From the NCBI RefSeq assembly GCF_001672815.1, contig NZ_LZKK01000222.1, positions 1 to 34,157 of the forward strand: a stretch of 34,157 nt of DNA, read 5' to 3'. Made by a program: the position numbers and the translations under genes. The first letter of the stretch is position 1. Each line of letters starts with the position of its first letter. Below are positions 23,386 through 33,679 of this stretch, piece after piece. Below the pieces are notes generated by a model, which worked only from the letters and a program-made list of their open reading frames with translations, was not told the DNA's origin and searched no databases. The stretch comes from Mycobacterium sp. E796 (GTDB lineage: Bacteria; Actinomycetota; Actinomycetes; Mycobacteriales; Mycobacteriaceae).

Positions 23386-25670
23386 CCTGTCAGGATGCCA
23401 GCGAAGTCGGCACCCGCCGCCAGGCTCTGGTCGAGGATGCCTTCCAGGCCGCCGATGTTGCCGCCGTTGAAGACCAGCCCGGCGTTACCGGTAAGCGCGG
23501 TGCCGATAGCCGGGAATTGGACGCCGCCCACAAAGCTGTTGACGGTCTGCTCGCCGGTGGCCACGATCAGGTTGCCCACGTTGAAGATCCGGTTGAGCCC
23601 CCCACCCAGGGCGGCGTTGGTCCCGAAGGTGCCCGTCTCCCAAGCGATTTCGTTGCTCACCAGGTTGGCGTTGAAAGCGGCCTCGGAAGGAATCAGGTTG
23701 GACAGGAAGTTGACCTGACCCGACGCCAGGCCCTGCAACCCCGCGGTGGGCGCCGCCACCAGCGCCACGCCCAACGCCGTGCCGGGCACCCCGGCGAACA
23801 GCGACCCGTTCAGCATCGCGTTCAACGACGCCTGCAAGCCGGCCGCGTTGATCCCCGCTGTCAACGCGGCCTGCAGGGCGCCATTGCCGGTCAACGAGGT
23901 CGCTATCCCGCTGACGACGTCGAGATCCCACAGGAACTTTGTGTCAAGGGCGCCAAGGAACCCGCCGAGCGTGCCGCCGGCGATCAGGTTGGCCGGCGCG
24001 CCGACGGCGAGGCTGGCCAAGATGGCGCCGCCGGTCGGAAGCTGCGCGCCCAAGATGCTGTCGAAGGTCACCTCGCCGGTGCCCAGCACCAGGTTCCAGA
24101 AGTTGAAGGCGCTGTCGAGCGCGCCACCCAGCGCGCCGGTGCCGCCGAAGAGCGCCGTCTCGAGCGCCGTCTCCTGGGCGACCAGGGCCGTGTTGAGGCC
24201 GAGCTCGTTGGTGATCAGCGACGTGTTGAAACCGACCTCCATCGCCTGCAGCTGGGTCAGTAATGCGGGCACGTTGGGCGCCGTCAGCAGCACCTGCCAC
24301 GGCGCGACCAGGTTGGCGAACAGCGTGGGAAGCCCGGCGAGCCCGAGGCTGAGGCCGCCGTTCAAGGCGAGGTTCAGCTGAGCGCTGAGCCCGTTGAGCC
24401 CGGCCATGATGTTCACGCCCAGGCTGGGGCTCAAGCCGAGCGCGCCGCCCAGCGCGTTGAGCGCGACGGTCAGGTTGGCCGGCAGGGTGAGGCCGCCCGA
24501 CAGGGCCGGCAGGCCGGCACTCAGGTTGGCGATCAGGGACCCACCGGTTTGCAAGGCACCGGACAGGGCGGCGCCGAGACCCGACAGGCTGCCGCCGAAG
24601 CCGCCGGACAGCGCGGCGTTGATCGCGCCGTTCAGCCCGGCGAGCCCACCGGTGATGCTGGCCTGCAGGCCGGGGAACCCGGCGGTCAGGCTCGTCACCA
24701 GCGCACCGCCCGTCTGCGCCAATCCGGACAGCCCGCTGCCGATGTCCGCCGCCAGGGTGGCGCCGAGTGGCCCGAGGCCCGAAAGGCCGCCGCCGAGGCC
24801 AGCCGAGAGCGCGGCGTTGATCGAGGCGCTCAGGCCGCCAAGCCCGCCGCTCAGGCTGGCCACGAGGCCCGGCAAGGCGAGGCTCAGTCCGCCGGCCAGC
24901 CCGGCGCCGAGGTTCGCCGCGAGCGTGTTGCCGGCCTGGATCAAGCTCGAGAGGCCGGTGTTGAAGCCGGTCGCCAAGGCTGCACCGAGCGGCACCAGGC
25001 CCGAAAGGCCGCCGCTCAAACTGCCCGACAGCGCGGCGTTCAGCGAAGCGTTCAGCCCCGACAGCCCGCCGCTCAGGCTGGCCTGCAGCCCGGGCAGCGC
25101 GGCGTTGAAGCCGCCCGCCAGCCCCGACAGCCCGGTGCCGATGTTCGTCGCGATCGCGCCGCCCGTCTGCGCCAGCGCCGTCAGCCCGCCGTTCACGTTG
25201 GTCGCGATCGCGGCCCCGAGCGGCGCCAGGCCGCCCAGGCTGCCGCCCAAGCCCAAGTTGCCCGACAGCGCGGCGTTGAGCGAAAGCCCGATCGCGTTGA
25301 TGTCGGCGCTGAGGCTGGCCGCCAGCCCCGAGATCCCAGCGCTCAAGTCGATGCTGAGCGCGGGCACCGCGCTCGCCAGCGTCTGCACGACGTTCACCTC
25401 TGCGGCCGCATAGGCGCCCGCCCCCGCGCTCAAAGTTTGAACGAACTGCTGGTGGAATACCGCCGCTTGCGCACTGAGTTGCTGGTAACCCGCGGCGTGC
25501 GAGGAGAACAATGCGGCAATTTCCGCCGAAACTTCATCGGCGGCCGCGGGCAGCAGTCCCGTCGTCGCCACCGCGGCCGCGGTGTTGGCCGAACCGATGG
25601 CGGCCGCAAGGTTCGCCAAATCTGTTGCGGCATCGGCCATCAGCTCTGGCGCTGCGATGAGAAATGACAC
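23382..25670 (-). CDS. Large PE-family protein with Leu/Ser/Gly-rich tandem repeats
   Basis: The 762-aa protein has a PE domain (residues 1-97) with a canonical YAAAE export motif at 87-91. It is followed not by PGRS but by about four repeats of 55-90 aa (107-390) built on GLSGLNASLNAALSG, PLGAALAT and QTGGALxxxL segments, predicted amphipathic helices or beta-rolls. The C-terminal part (about 450-762) holds a duplicated module: FNTSLITNEL...LVLGTGEVTF at 481-536 and FNANLVSNEI...LIVATGEQTV at 666-710. GTG 25670 has GGGGAGG 6 nt upstream. It is presumably exported by an ESX system; function is unknown. PE11/PPE17 occupy roughly this locus in M. tuberculosis. Confidence 0.85.
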   Translation of the reverse strand: MSFLIAAPELMADAATDLANLAAAIGSANTAAAVATTGLLPAAADEVSAEIAALFSSHAAGYQQLSAQAAVFHQQFVQTLSAGAGAYAAAEVNVVQTLASAVPALSIDLSAGISGLAASLSADINAIGLSLNAALSGNLGLGGSLGGLAPLGAAIATNVNGGLTALAQTGGAIATNIGTGLSGLAGGFNAALPGLQASLSGGLSGLNASLNAALSGSLSGGLSGLVPLGAALATGFNTGLSSLIQAGNTLAANLGAGLAGGLSLALPGLVASLSGGLGGLSASINAALSAGLGGGLSGLGPLGATLAADIGSGLSGLAQTGGALVTSLTAGFPGLQASITGGLAGLNGAINAALSGGFGGSLSGLGAALSGALQTGGSLIANLSAGLPALSGGLTLPANLTVALNALGGALGLSPSLGVNIMAGLNGLSAQLNLALNGGLSLGLAGLPTLFANLVAPWQVLLTAPNVPALLTQLQAMEVGFNTSLITNELGLNTALVAQETALETALFGGTGALGGALDSAFNFWNLVLGTGEVTFDSILGAQLPTGGAILASLAVGAPANLIAGGTLGGFLGALDTKFLWDLDVVSGIATSLTGNGALQAALTAGINAAGLQASLNAMLNGSLFAGVPGTALGVALVAAPTAGLQGLASGQVNFLSNLIPSEAAFNANLVSNEIAWETGTFGTNAALGGGLNRIFNVGNLIVATGEQTVNSFVGGVQFPAIGTALTGNAGLVFNGGNIGGLEGILDQSLAAGADFAGILTG
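24501..25352 (-). repeat. In-frame tandem repeats of the large PE gene
   Basis: Four protein repeats read on the minus strand: 25352-25086, 25085-24864, 24863-24666 and 24665-24501, becoming shorter and more degenerate toward the C-terminus. The shared core is about 66-74 codons. The repeats keep antisense frames open, so long ORFs opposite them are not genes. Confidence 0.7.
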
Positions 25671-25860
25671 TTCGACCTCCCCGATTCACCCCACGATGAC
25701 CGCTGGCGACTGTTTTCCCGACCAGCCGTTCAGCGATGGCCGCAGCGTATCGAAATGGTGTTGTGAAAACGTTTGTTTGCACCAACTGGCTTTGCAGGTA
25801 TTCAATTCGGCTACCCGTAATTAATTCGTTACTTTTTTCGCGGTTGGCCGGCAAGGAGTA
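25671..25860 (-). promoter_or_regulatory. AT-rich upstream region of the large PE gene
   Basis: This stretch is clearly more AT-rich than its surroundings, including runs such as TAATTAATTCG and CTTTTTTCG at about 25818-25840. It holds no ORF of note. No single -35/-10 pair stands out; the GGGGAGG ribosome site is at its start-codon end. It probably contains the PE promoter and may bind nucleoid proteins such as Lsr2. Confidence 0.4.
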
Positions 25861-25903
25861 CCCACTTTTCAGAAAATGACCATTTTCAACTTTGGGAAGT
25901 GGG
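25861..25903 (-). terminator. Nested hairpin after lpqW
   Basis: An outer stem CCCACTT (25861-25867) / AAGTGGG (25897-25903) encloses an inner stem GAAAAT (25872-25877) / ATTTTC (25882-25887) with a GACC loop. It begins 3 nt after the lpqW stop on the minus strand. No U tract follows. A terminator or mRNA 3'-end stabiliser is likely. Confidence 0.5.
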
Positions 25904-25906
25904 CGC

Positions 25907-27793
25907 CTACGGCCCGGTTTTGATCCATTGGCCGGCGTCTCCGACGATGCCGACGGGGACCGCGCCGGACAGGCTGACGTTTTGCACACTGGGGCCGGCC
26001 GCGACGATCGTCGTGTCCTGCAGGATCGGCAGCACCGTGGACATGTTCCACAGCCGCGGCTCGACCGCGGTGATCACGTCGTTGATGCTCTTGGTGCCGT
26101 TCAGCGCGGCGTCGATGTTCGACTGGATGCTGCGGTCGCAGATGCCGGTGAGGTTCGACGGCGCCTGCACCAGCGCGCCGGGCTCGGGCGGGCGGCTGGG
26201 CGGTGCCGAGGTCGGCGTCGTGACGGGGGTGGCGGGCCCGGTCGACGGGGTCGGGCCGGCCGCGGGGGTGGTCGTGGCCACGTTCGAGGTCGGGACCGTC
26301 GTCGTCTGCAGCGCGGGGCAGCCGTAGCGCGAGGCCAGCAGAGTCGCCAGGTTGCCCCCGGCCCGGTGCCAGCCGACGATCGCGTCGACAGAGTTGTTGT
26401 TCAGCGCGTCGCGGTACAGCGTCACCGGGTCCAGCGCCAGCACCGTCGCCGCGATGCCGACGTTGCGCAGCTGGTCGGCCGCGGTGTTGGCCACCGCGAC
26501 GGAGGTCGGGTCGTTCGCCGCCACCCCGACGATGAGAGACAGCTGCTGGCCGTCCTTGCTGATGCGGCCGCGGGTGACCTCCGGCGGCCCGGTGCTCGCG
26601 GGGGTCGGGACCGGCGACGTCGACGTGTTGGGTTCGACCTTGTATCCGGAGCTCTCCAACAACGCCAGCGCGGCGGGCGTGGTCATCGCGGGCGGCGCGG
26701 TCGGCTCGTAGCCGGGGTCGCTCGGCGAGCGGATCTGGGCCTGGTCCAACGTGACCGTGTTGTCGCTGCCCGCGCCGACGGCCGCCAGCAGATCGACGTC
26801 GAGCAGGCCGAGGATCGCCTTGCGAACCTGAGTGTCGGACAGCTTGGACTCGTTGGCGCGCAGCGTCAGCTGCATGACCCGCGGCGTCACGATCCGCGCG
26901 GTCCGCACGTCCGGGATGGCGGACAGCTGCGCGAAGGCCGCGGAGCCGCCGTGCACCTGGGCGACCTGGGTGTCGCCGTTGCGCACGGAATCGGCCAGCG
27001 CGGCCGGCGCGCCGGCCCGGCGGAACAGGATCAGGGCGGGCTTGGCCGGCGGTCCCCAGTAGCGGTCGTTGCGGGCGATCAGGATCTCGTCGCGCTGCGG
27101 GTCGATGCTCTCGACCCGGAACTGGCCGCCGGTGACGGGCAGGGCCCGCGCCAGCCCGGCCGCGAATCCGCCCGGCACGTCCTTGACGATGTGGGCCGGC
27201 AGGATGTTGCTGAACAGCTCCTTCCACGCCGGGTACGGTTGCGCGAACGTCACGACGGCCTGCTTGCCGCCCTCGAGCGACTGCACCCCGGTGATGAGGT
27301 CGTATCCGGCCGGATCGACGACCCCGGGCTGGCTGACCATTTGGCGCCACAGGTACCAGAAGTCGTCGGCGGCGATGGGCGCGTTGTCGGTCCACTGCGC
27401 CTCGGGCCGGATCTTGTAGGTCACGGTGAACGGGTTTTGGTTGGTCACGTCCGCGGACACCAACAGGGTCGGGTCCATCTCCCAGCGCGACCCCGTCGGC
27501 GTGGCGGGATCCGGCACGGGCCGAAACGCGCTGGGCAACACCAGCGCGCTGATCGCCGCGTTCACCGGCGACAGGTCGCTCAGCAGGTGCGGGTTGAAAC
27601 CGGCGCCGATCGAGTCGATGCCCATGATGATCTGGGTGGGCCGCTGCGGCGGCGGCGCCGAGTTGTGCGGCGTGTCGGTGCTCTGTGGGGCTGGCGGCGG
27701 GTTGACGGTGCACGCCGCCAGCACCAGCCCGACCAGCGAGACCAGCACGCCGACCCTCAGGAACAGGCGGCTGGCTCGTCTCGGCACGCCCAT
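25907..27793 (-). CDS. lpqW: Lipoprotein LpqW
   Basis: The 628-aa lipoprotein has a signal peptide with the lipobox LAAC at Cys28. The rest is a family 5 extracellular solute-binding (peptide/nickel-type) fold in which LpqW no longer serves an ABC transporter. In mycobacteria LpqW directs flux of mannosylated precursors between PIM and LAM synthesis, acting with PimE. A Pro/Thr-rich insert lies at about residues 495-540. ATG 27793 is chosen as it starts the signal peptide directly; the upstream frame to 27856 adds 21 residues. It follows typA by 67 bp in the same order as Rv1165-Rv1166. pimE lies about 4 kb away. Confidence 0.93.
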   Translation of the reverse strand: MGVPRRASRLFLRVGVLVSLVGLVLAACTVNPPPAPQSTDTPHNSAPPPQRPTQIIMGIDSIGAGFNPHLLSDLSPVNAAISALVLPSAFRPVPDPATPTGSRWEMDPTLLVSADVTNQNPFTVTYKIRPEAQWTDNAPIAADDFWYLWRQMVSQPGVVDPAGYDLITGVQSLEGGKQAVVTFAQPYPAWKELFSNILPAHIVKDVPGGFAAGLARALPVTGGQFRVESIDPQRDEILIARNDRYWGPPAKPALILFRRAGAPAALADSVRNGDTQVAQVHGGSAAFAQLSAIPDVRTARIVTPRVMQLTLRANESKLSDTQVRKAILGLLDVDLLAAVGAGSDNTVTLDQAQIRSPSDPGYEPTAPPAMTTPAALALLESSGYKVEPNTSTSPVPTPASTGPPEVTRGRISKDGQQLSLIVGVAANDPTSVAVANTAADQLRNVGIAATVLALDPVTLYRDALNNNSVDAIVGWHRAGGNLATLLASRYGCPALQTTTVPTSNVATTTPAAGPTPSTGPATPVTTPTSAPPSRPPEPGALVQAPSNLTGICDRSIQSNIDAALNGTKSINDVITAVEPRLWNMSTVLPILQDTTIVAAGPSVQNVSLSGAVPVGIVGDAGQWIKTGP

Positions 27794-27860
27794 CAGGGTA
27801 TCGAGCAGCTGCTCAGCAACCCGGCCAACCACGCCCGTGATGCGGCCCGGCGCCAAGCCG

Positions 27861-29750
<1,890 letters not shown>

Positions 29751-29801
29751 GTCGGTGATTCTGGCAGCGGGGGCCTCAGATAGCGAACCGGCAGCTTGGC
29801 C

Positions 29802-29897
29802 GCGTTGAGTGTGCGGTGGCGGCGTTGAGTGTGCGGTGGCGGCGCGTCGGATCGGCGTGTCGGCACCCTCAGCGCACACACGACGCCCTGAGCGCAC
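29802..29897. repeat. 20-bp-period intergenic repeat cluster between typA and mutT2
   Basis: A 20-bp unit containing GTTGAGTGTGCGGTGG occurs twice in perfect tandem (29802-29821 and 29822-29841). A related pair CCCTCAGCGCAC (29866-29877) and CCCTGAGCGCAC (29886-29897) also starts 20 bp apart and is largely in the inverse orientation. The cluster lies in the 153-bp gap where narGHJI stands in M. tuberculosis. It looks like a copy of a dispersed intergenic repeat. Confidence 0.65.
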
Positions 29898-29903
29898 TTT
29901 CGA

Positions 29904-30296
29904 TCACAGCGCTCGAACCAGGTCCGGTAACCAGCCGCGATCGGCCGGGACCCAATCCACGTCGTGCAGCTCCGCGGCCGTCACCCAACGCAGCGCCCGA
30001 TGATCCCGCGGGTGTGGCTCACCACCAAGGAGCCGGACGTGATACGCCCGCAGCGTCATCGTTTCGTTAAGGGGAACGTCGGCGCCCAGGCGGTCGCCCA
30101 CCACGAGGTCGCCGCTCTCGAGCCCCAACTCCTCCGCCAACTCTCGCGCCAGCGCGTCACGTTCGGTTTCGCCGGGTGCGACCTTTCCGCCGGGCAGTTC
30201 CCAGAGGCCGGCCAACTCGGGCGGCCGGAGTCGCTGCGCCACCAAAACCTTGGAGCCGGAGATGACCGCTGCGGCGACGACGATCCGGGTCGGCAT
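29904..30296 (-). CDS. mutT2: Nudix hydrolase MutT2
   Basis: The 130-aa nucleotide pyrophosphatase has a complete Nudix box, G-x5-E-x7-RELAEELGL, at about residues 37-59. MutT2 (Rv1160) hydrolyses dCTP/5-methyl-dCTP and, with other MutT proteins, limits mutagenic nucleotides. Sequence matches Rv1160 along its length, including the end DVDWVPADRGWLPDL. The ATG at 30296 lies 8 nt after TACCGT (30310-30305), a possible -10 within the palindrome CGGTATACCG (30306-30315), so the leader is very short. Confidence 0.92.
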   Translation of the reverse strand: MPTRIVVAAAVISGSKVLVAQRLRPPELAGLWELPGGKVAPGETERDALARELAEELGLESGDLVVGDRLGADVPLNETMTLRAYHVRLLGGEPHPRDHRALRWVTAAELHDVDWVPADRGWLPDLVRAL

Positions 30297-30496
30297 GGCC
30301 AGTGACGGTATACCGTGCGGCGCGGCTCGCCGGAGGGGCCACCGCCTCGAGAACTGCTTCAGGCACCGGGCGCGCCGCTAAGAGCCGAATTCCCTTGGGG
30401 CACAACGCCTGTATTACGGTTTGCGCGCCAAAGTGGGATACTCGGATGCGTCGGTCACGACCTCTACCGGGCACTTTCTGAGAATCGGGGTTGGCA

Positions 30497-31273
30497 ATGA
30501 TCACCGAACCCGCAACGGCGTTCTCCCGCACGTTCAGGGGCTACGACCCGGCCGCGGTCGATGCCTACATCGAGATGTTGCTCACCAAGCAGAAGTTGCT
30601 GTTCGACGAGGTCCAGAACTTAAGAGCCCAGCGAAATGAATCCGGCGACGAAGCAGCCGCGCTGCGCATCGAAGTCGCCTGCCTCAATGATGAGATCGCC
30701 ATGCTGGCGGACACCTCACCGTCGCCCTACGCGATGCAACACCGGATGGCGAAGATGCTGCGGCGGGCGATCGACGAGGTTTCCCGGATGCAGGCCGAGG
30801 CGCGAGCCGAGGCCGACGCCTTGATCGCGGCGGCCGAGGCCGAGGCCCAGGCCGCGCAGCGAGAGCACCGAGAACTGTTGGCGGACATAGCCTTACAGCA
30901 AAGCGCGCTAGAAGCGCAGTGTGCGGAAACCAAGAAGAATGTCGACGCCGAAGTCGCCGGGAGGCGCGCCGAAGCCCAAGTGTCGATTGATCACGCGTGG
31001 CAGGAAGCCCAGCAGCAGCGTGAGCAGCTGCTCGCTGACGCAAGGCAACAAGCTCGTCTCGTCCATGAGCAGGCCCGGCAAGCGGTGACCGAGGCGAATC
31101 AGCAGCGCATCATGATCCTGGAAGAACTGATGGGTGTTGCCCGCGACCTGCAAGCGGTTCCGGCCAGCCTGGAGTCCGCCTACCAGGAACTGAAGAACCG
31201 GCCGGAGGCGAGCGTCGTGGTGCCCTTGGACCAGAGGAGTCAAGCGCCGGCCGGGCCGGCCGTAGCCTCGTAG
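30497..31273 (+). CDS. DivIVA-domain coiled-coil protein
   Basis: The 258-aa protein starts with a DivIVA-like N-terminal motif ([20 protein letters not shown], residues about 9-28), the part that binds curved membrane in DivIVA/Wag31. A long heptad-rich, Ala/Glu/Gln/Arg-rich coiled coil follows at about 30-60 and 85-235. It is a Wag31-like paralogue rather than Wag31 itself, which sits in the ftsZ region. A role in polar growth or septum organisation is inferred. ATG 30497 has GGGG 6 nt upstream; a TTG at 30491 is in frame. It lies between mutT2 and phhB, where M. tuberculosis has no such gene as I recall. Confidence 0.75.
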   Translation: MITEPATAFSRTFRGYDPAAVDAYIEMLLTKQKLLFDEVQNLRAQRNESGDEAAALRIEVACLNDEIAMLADTSPSPYAMQHRMAKMLRRAIDEVSRMQAEARAEADALIAAAEAEAQAAQREHRELLADIALQQSALEAQCAETKKNVDAEVAGRRAEAQVSIDHAWQEAQQQREQLLADARQQARLVHEQARQAVTEANQQRIMILEELMGVARDLQAVPASLESAYQELKNRPEASVVVPLDQRSQAPAGPAVAS

Positions 31274-31314
31274 GTGAGCACCGTTCCCATCCCAGACGAG
31301 AGGACGCCTCCGGC

Positions 31315-31599
31315 ATGGCTGTGTTAACGGATGAGCAAGTAGACGCCGCACTGCCCGACCTCAACGGTTGGGAGCATGCCGACGGCACCCTGCGCCGGTC
31401 GATCAAGTTCCCGTCATTTCTGGACGGCATCGACGCCGTGCGCCGGGTGGCCGAGCACGCCGAGAGCAAGGACCATCATCCCGACATCGATATCCGTTGG
31501 CGGACAGTGACTTTCGCGTTGGTCACGCATTCCGAGGGCGGCATCACCCAGAACGATGTCGACATGGCGCGCGACATCGACGGGATCGTCGGGGGCTAG
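31315..31599 (+). CDS. phhB: Pterin-4a-carbinolamine dehydratase-like protein
   Basis: This 94-aa protein of the PCD/DCoH family dehydrates 4a-hydroxytetrahydropterin, regenerating pterin cofactor. The signature with paired His ([13 protein letters not shown]), then [11 protein letters not shown], is complete. It corresponds to Rv1159A. The ATG at 31315 has a GAGAGGAC site upstream. It begins 41 bp after the DivIVA-like gene on the same strand. Its TAG stop shares a CTAG with the stop of pimE on the other strand. Confidence 0.92.
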   Translation: MAVLTDEQVDAALPDLNGWEHADGTLRRSIKFPSFLDGIDAVRRVAEHAESKDHHPDIDIRWRTVTFALVTHSEGGITQNDVDMARDIDGIVGG

Positions 31600-32858
31600 G
31601 CCGTCGGCTCGGCGCGTCGACCGGTGGCCGCGATCCAGATCAGCGTCACCACCGCCGCCACGATGTAGATCAGGCCGGCCCAGGCCAGGTACCACGGCCG
31701 GCTGATCTGCCAGATCGTCGGCTGCGCGAAGCTCAGCAACCACGGCACCCCGACGATCGTGAGCACCAACCAGCCCCAGCCGACGATGCCGGCGCCGGGC
31801 CGCTCGCGCGCCGGCCCATGAATCGCCCAGATCATCAGCGGCACCAGCCACACCCAGTGATGGGTCCATGAAATCGGCGAGAACAGCAGCCCGAACAACT
31901 CGACCACCAGCAACTTGCCCAGCCGATCGCTGGAGCCCAGCGTCCGCCAGGCCAGGACGGCCAGCACCGCCGTCACGGCGACGGCCGCCAGCACCAGCGG
32001 ACCGAAGCCGGCGTCGTGGCCGAGGATCCGCGAGATACCACCGCGCCAGGATTGATTGAACGACGTGGCGATCGGCCCCACCCGGTGCGCGTCGCCCAGC
32101 AGATCGGTGAAGTAGTAGCGGGCCTGATCGCCGGCGACCAGAACCGACACGCCCACGGTGGCCAGGAAGACGACCGCCGAAAACACCGCCGCACCCCAGC
32201 GCCGAACGCCCAGCAGGTACACGCCGGCGATCGCCGGCGTCAACTTGATCCCGGCCGCCAGGCCGACCAGCAACCCCGACAACCACCAGCGGGTCGTCCA
32301 GGCCGCCCACAGCACCGCCAGCATGAGCAACACGTTCACCTGGCCGTAGTCGAACGTGCTGCGCAGCGGCTCGATCCAGATGGTGACCGCCGTCCACAGC
32401 ATGGCGACGCGGTGACCGGCGCCCGCCGGCACGCCTACCAGGCGCTGGCTCAGCCGGATCGCGCCGTACAACGCGGCGATCGTCGCCACCTGCCACAGGA
32501 AAGCCACCAGCCCAAACGGCAGCAGGTGGAGCGGATAGAACACGACCGCCGCGAAGGGCGGATACGTGAACGGCAGCGGGAAGTCCGGCGTCTGGTCGGC
32601 GTAGACGTAGCTGTACAGGGTGCCTGGATGGTCGAGGGCGGCGGCGCCGCCGAGGTAGACGTGCAGGTCGACGAAGTTCGCGCCGTTCGGCGCCAGGTAC
32701 GTCCAAGCGAGTCGCGCCGCGACGCTCGCGATCAGCAGCGCCGGGGCCGCCGCCAGCCGCCGAGTGCGGGGTGCCGCCGGGGCGGCCGGGATGGTGTCTA
32801 TCCGCCCGACTTTAGCCATCGCCCGGTGTTCTGTGGGCCGCCCGGTCACCGCCGTCAC
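31596..32858 (-). CDS. pimE: Polyprenol-phosphate-mannose alpha-1,2-mannosyltransferase PimE
   Basis: This 420-aa GT-C glycosyltransferase has about ten membrane helices. It adds the alpha-1,2-mannose that turns Ac1PIM4 to Ac1PIM5, committing to higher PIMs. Asp64 in [10 protein letters not shown] corresponds to the essential Asp of PimE (Asp58 in the M. smegmatis protein). The segments [42 protein letters not shown] and [11 protein letters not shown] match Rv1159. GTG 32858 gives an N-terminus of the same length as Rv1159; ATG 32819 (MAKVGRIDT) is a good alternative. It is divergent from the secreted Ala/Pro-rich genes. LpqW, also in this window, acts on the same pathway. Confidence 0.94.
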   Translation of the reverse strand: MTAVTGRPTEHRAMAKVGRIDTIPAAPAAPRTRRLAAAPALLIASVAARLAWTYLAPNGANFVDLHVYLGGAAALDHPGTLYSYVYADQTPDFPLPFTYPPFAAVVFYPLHLLPFGLVAFLWQVATIAALYGAIRLSQRLVGVPAGAGHRVAMLWTAVTIWIEPLRSTFDYGQVNVLLMLAVLWAAWTTRWWLSGLLVGLAAGIKLTPAIAGVYLLGVRRWGAAVFSAVVFLATVGVSVLVAGDQARYYFTDLLGDAHRVGPIATSFNQSWRGGISRILGHDAGFGPLVLAAVAVTAVLAVLAWRTLGSSDRLGKLLVVELFGLLFSPISWTHHWVWLVPLMIWAIHGPARERPGAGIVGWGWLVLTIVGVPWLLSFAQPTIWQISRPWYLAWAGLIYIVAAVVTLIWIAATGRRAEPTA

Positions 32859-32897
32859 TCGTATCGGTAACGATCAAATAAATGCCACACGTGTCAC

Positions 32898-32925
32898 TTG
32901 AGTCACACCAGTATCAACGTAACTT
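32898..32925 (+). promoter_or_regulatory. Promoter of the secreted Ala/Pro-rich gene
   Basis: TTGAGT (32898-32903) and TAACTT (32920-32925) are 16 nt apart, giving a leader of about 30 nt with an AGGGAGA ribosome site just before ATG 32962. The region is relatively AT-rich and also serves pimE on the other strand. Confidence 0.5.
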
Positions 32926-32961
32926 CGGGGCCGAACCCGTCATCGACAACCAGGGAGAGTC

Positions 32962-33630
32962 ATGCCAACCATCTGGACCTATCTGCGAGCGACCGCCGTC
33001 TTGGTCGGTTCGTCCGCCGCCCTACTGACGGGCGGGATCGCCCACGCCGACCCCGTCCCCGCGCCGCCGGTGCCGAACATTCCGCAGCAGCTGATCAGCT
33101 CGGCGGCCAACGCGCCTCAAATCCTGCAAAACCTCGCGACCGCCCTCGGCGCCACCCCGCCCGCGGCGCCCGCCTCACCGGGCATCACGTTCCCGGGACT
33201 GCCCTCGGCGACGTCGCCGGTGTCGCCTTCGGCGGGCATCCCGTCCATTCCGGGGCTCACCCCGCCCGCAGCGGCGACCGCCCCGGCAGCGACGCCTACC
33301 ATCCCGGGCCTCGGCTCGCTCCCGGGCCTGGCCCAGACCACCCCGGCGGCGCCGGCCGTTCCGGCGGCCCCGTCGATTCCGGGCCTGCCCGCCATCCCGG
33401 GCCTGTCCTCGCCGGCGGCTCCCGCCGCCCCGGCGACGCCGCAGATCCCGCAGGCGAAGGTGGACATGCCGGCCCTGCCGTCCGGCCTGCCGGTCAACGT
33501 GCCCGCGCAGCTGACGATCCCGCAGGATCTGCAGGCGCTGGCCACGGGTCAGGCCCCGACGGCACCGGCGGCACCGGCCGCACCGGCGCCCGCCAGCCCG
33601 ATGTCGCCGCTGCTTTCGGCCCTGCCCTGA
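32962..33630 (+). CDS. Secreted Ala/Pro-rich protein (Rv1158c-like)
   Basis: The 222-aa protein has a Sec signal peptide (hydrophobic 10-24, cleavage near AHA-DP at residue 29). The mature part is mostly Ala and Pro with repeated IPGL and PAAPA units, low complexity, no Cys and no recognisable domain. Position next to pimE matches Rv1158c, a conserved Ala/Pro-rich protein of unknown function. It is probably an extended cell-wall or secreted protein. The next gene starts 49 bp downstream on the same strand with its own strong ribosome site. Confidence 0.85.
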   Translation: MPTIWTYLRATAVLVGSSAALLTGGIAHADPVPAPPVPNIPQQLISSAANAPQILQNLATALGATPPAAPASPGITFPGLPSATSPVSPSAGIPSIPGLTPPAAATAPAATPTIPGLGSLPGLAQTTPAAPAVPAAPSIPGLPAIPGLSSPAAPAAPATPQIPQAKVDMPALPSGLPVNVPAQLTIPQDLQALATGQAPTAPAAPAAPAPASPMSPLLSALP

Positions 33631-33679
33631 GCAGCTCGATACCCAACTAACCCGCCACTAGCCAGGACCGGAGGACATC

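Noticed and set aside
24394..25667. Long plus-strand ORFs opposite the large PE gene
   Set aside because: They follow from in-frame tandem repeats with biased codons on the minus strand; the products are low-complexity Pro/Arg/Gln-rich and lack starts with ribosome sites.
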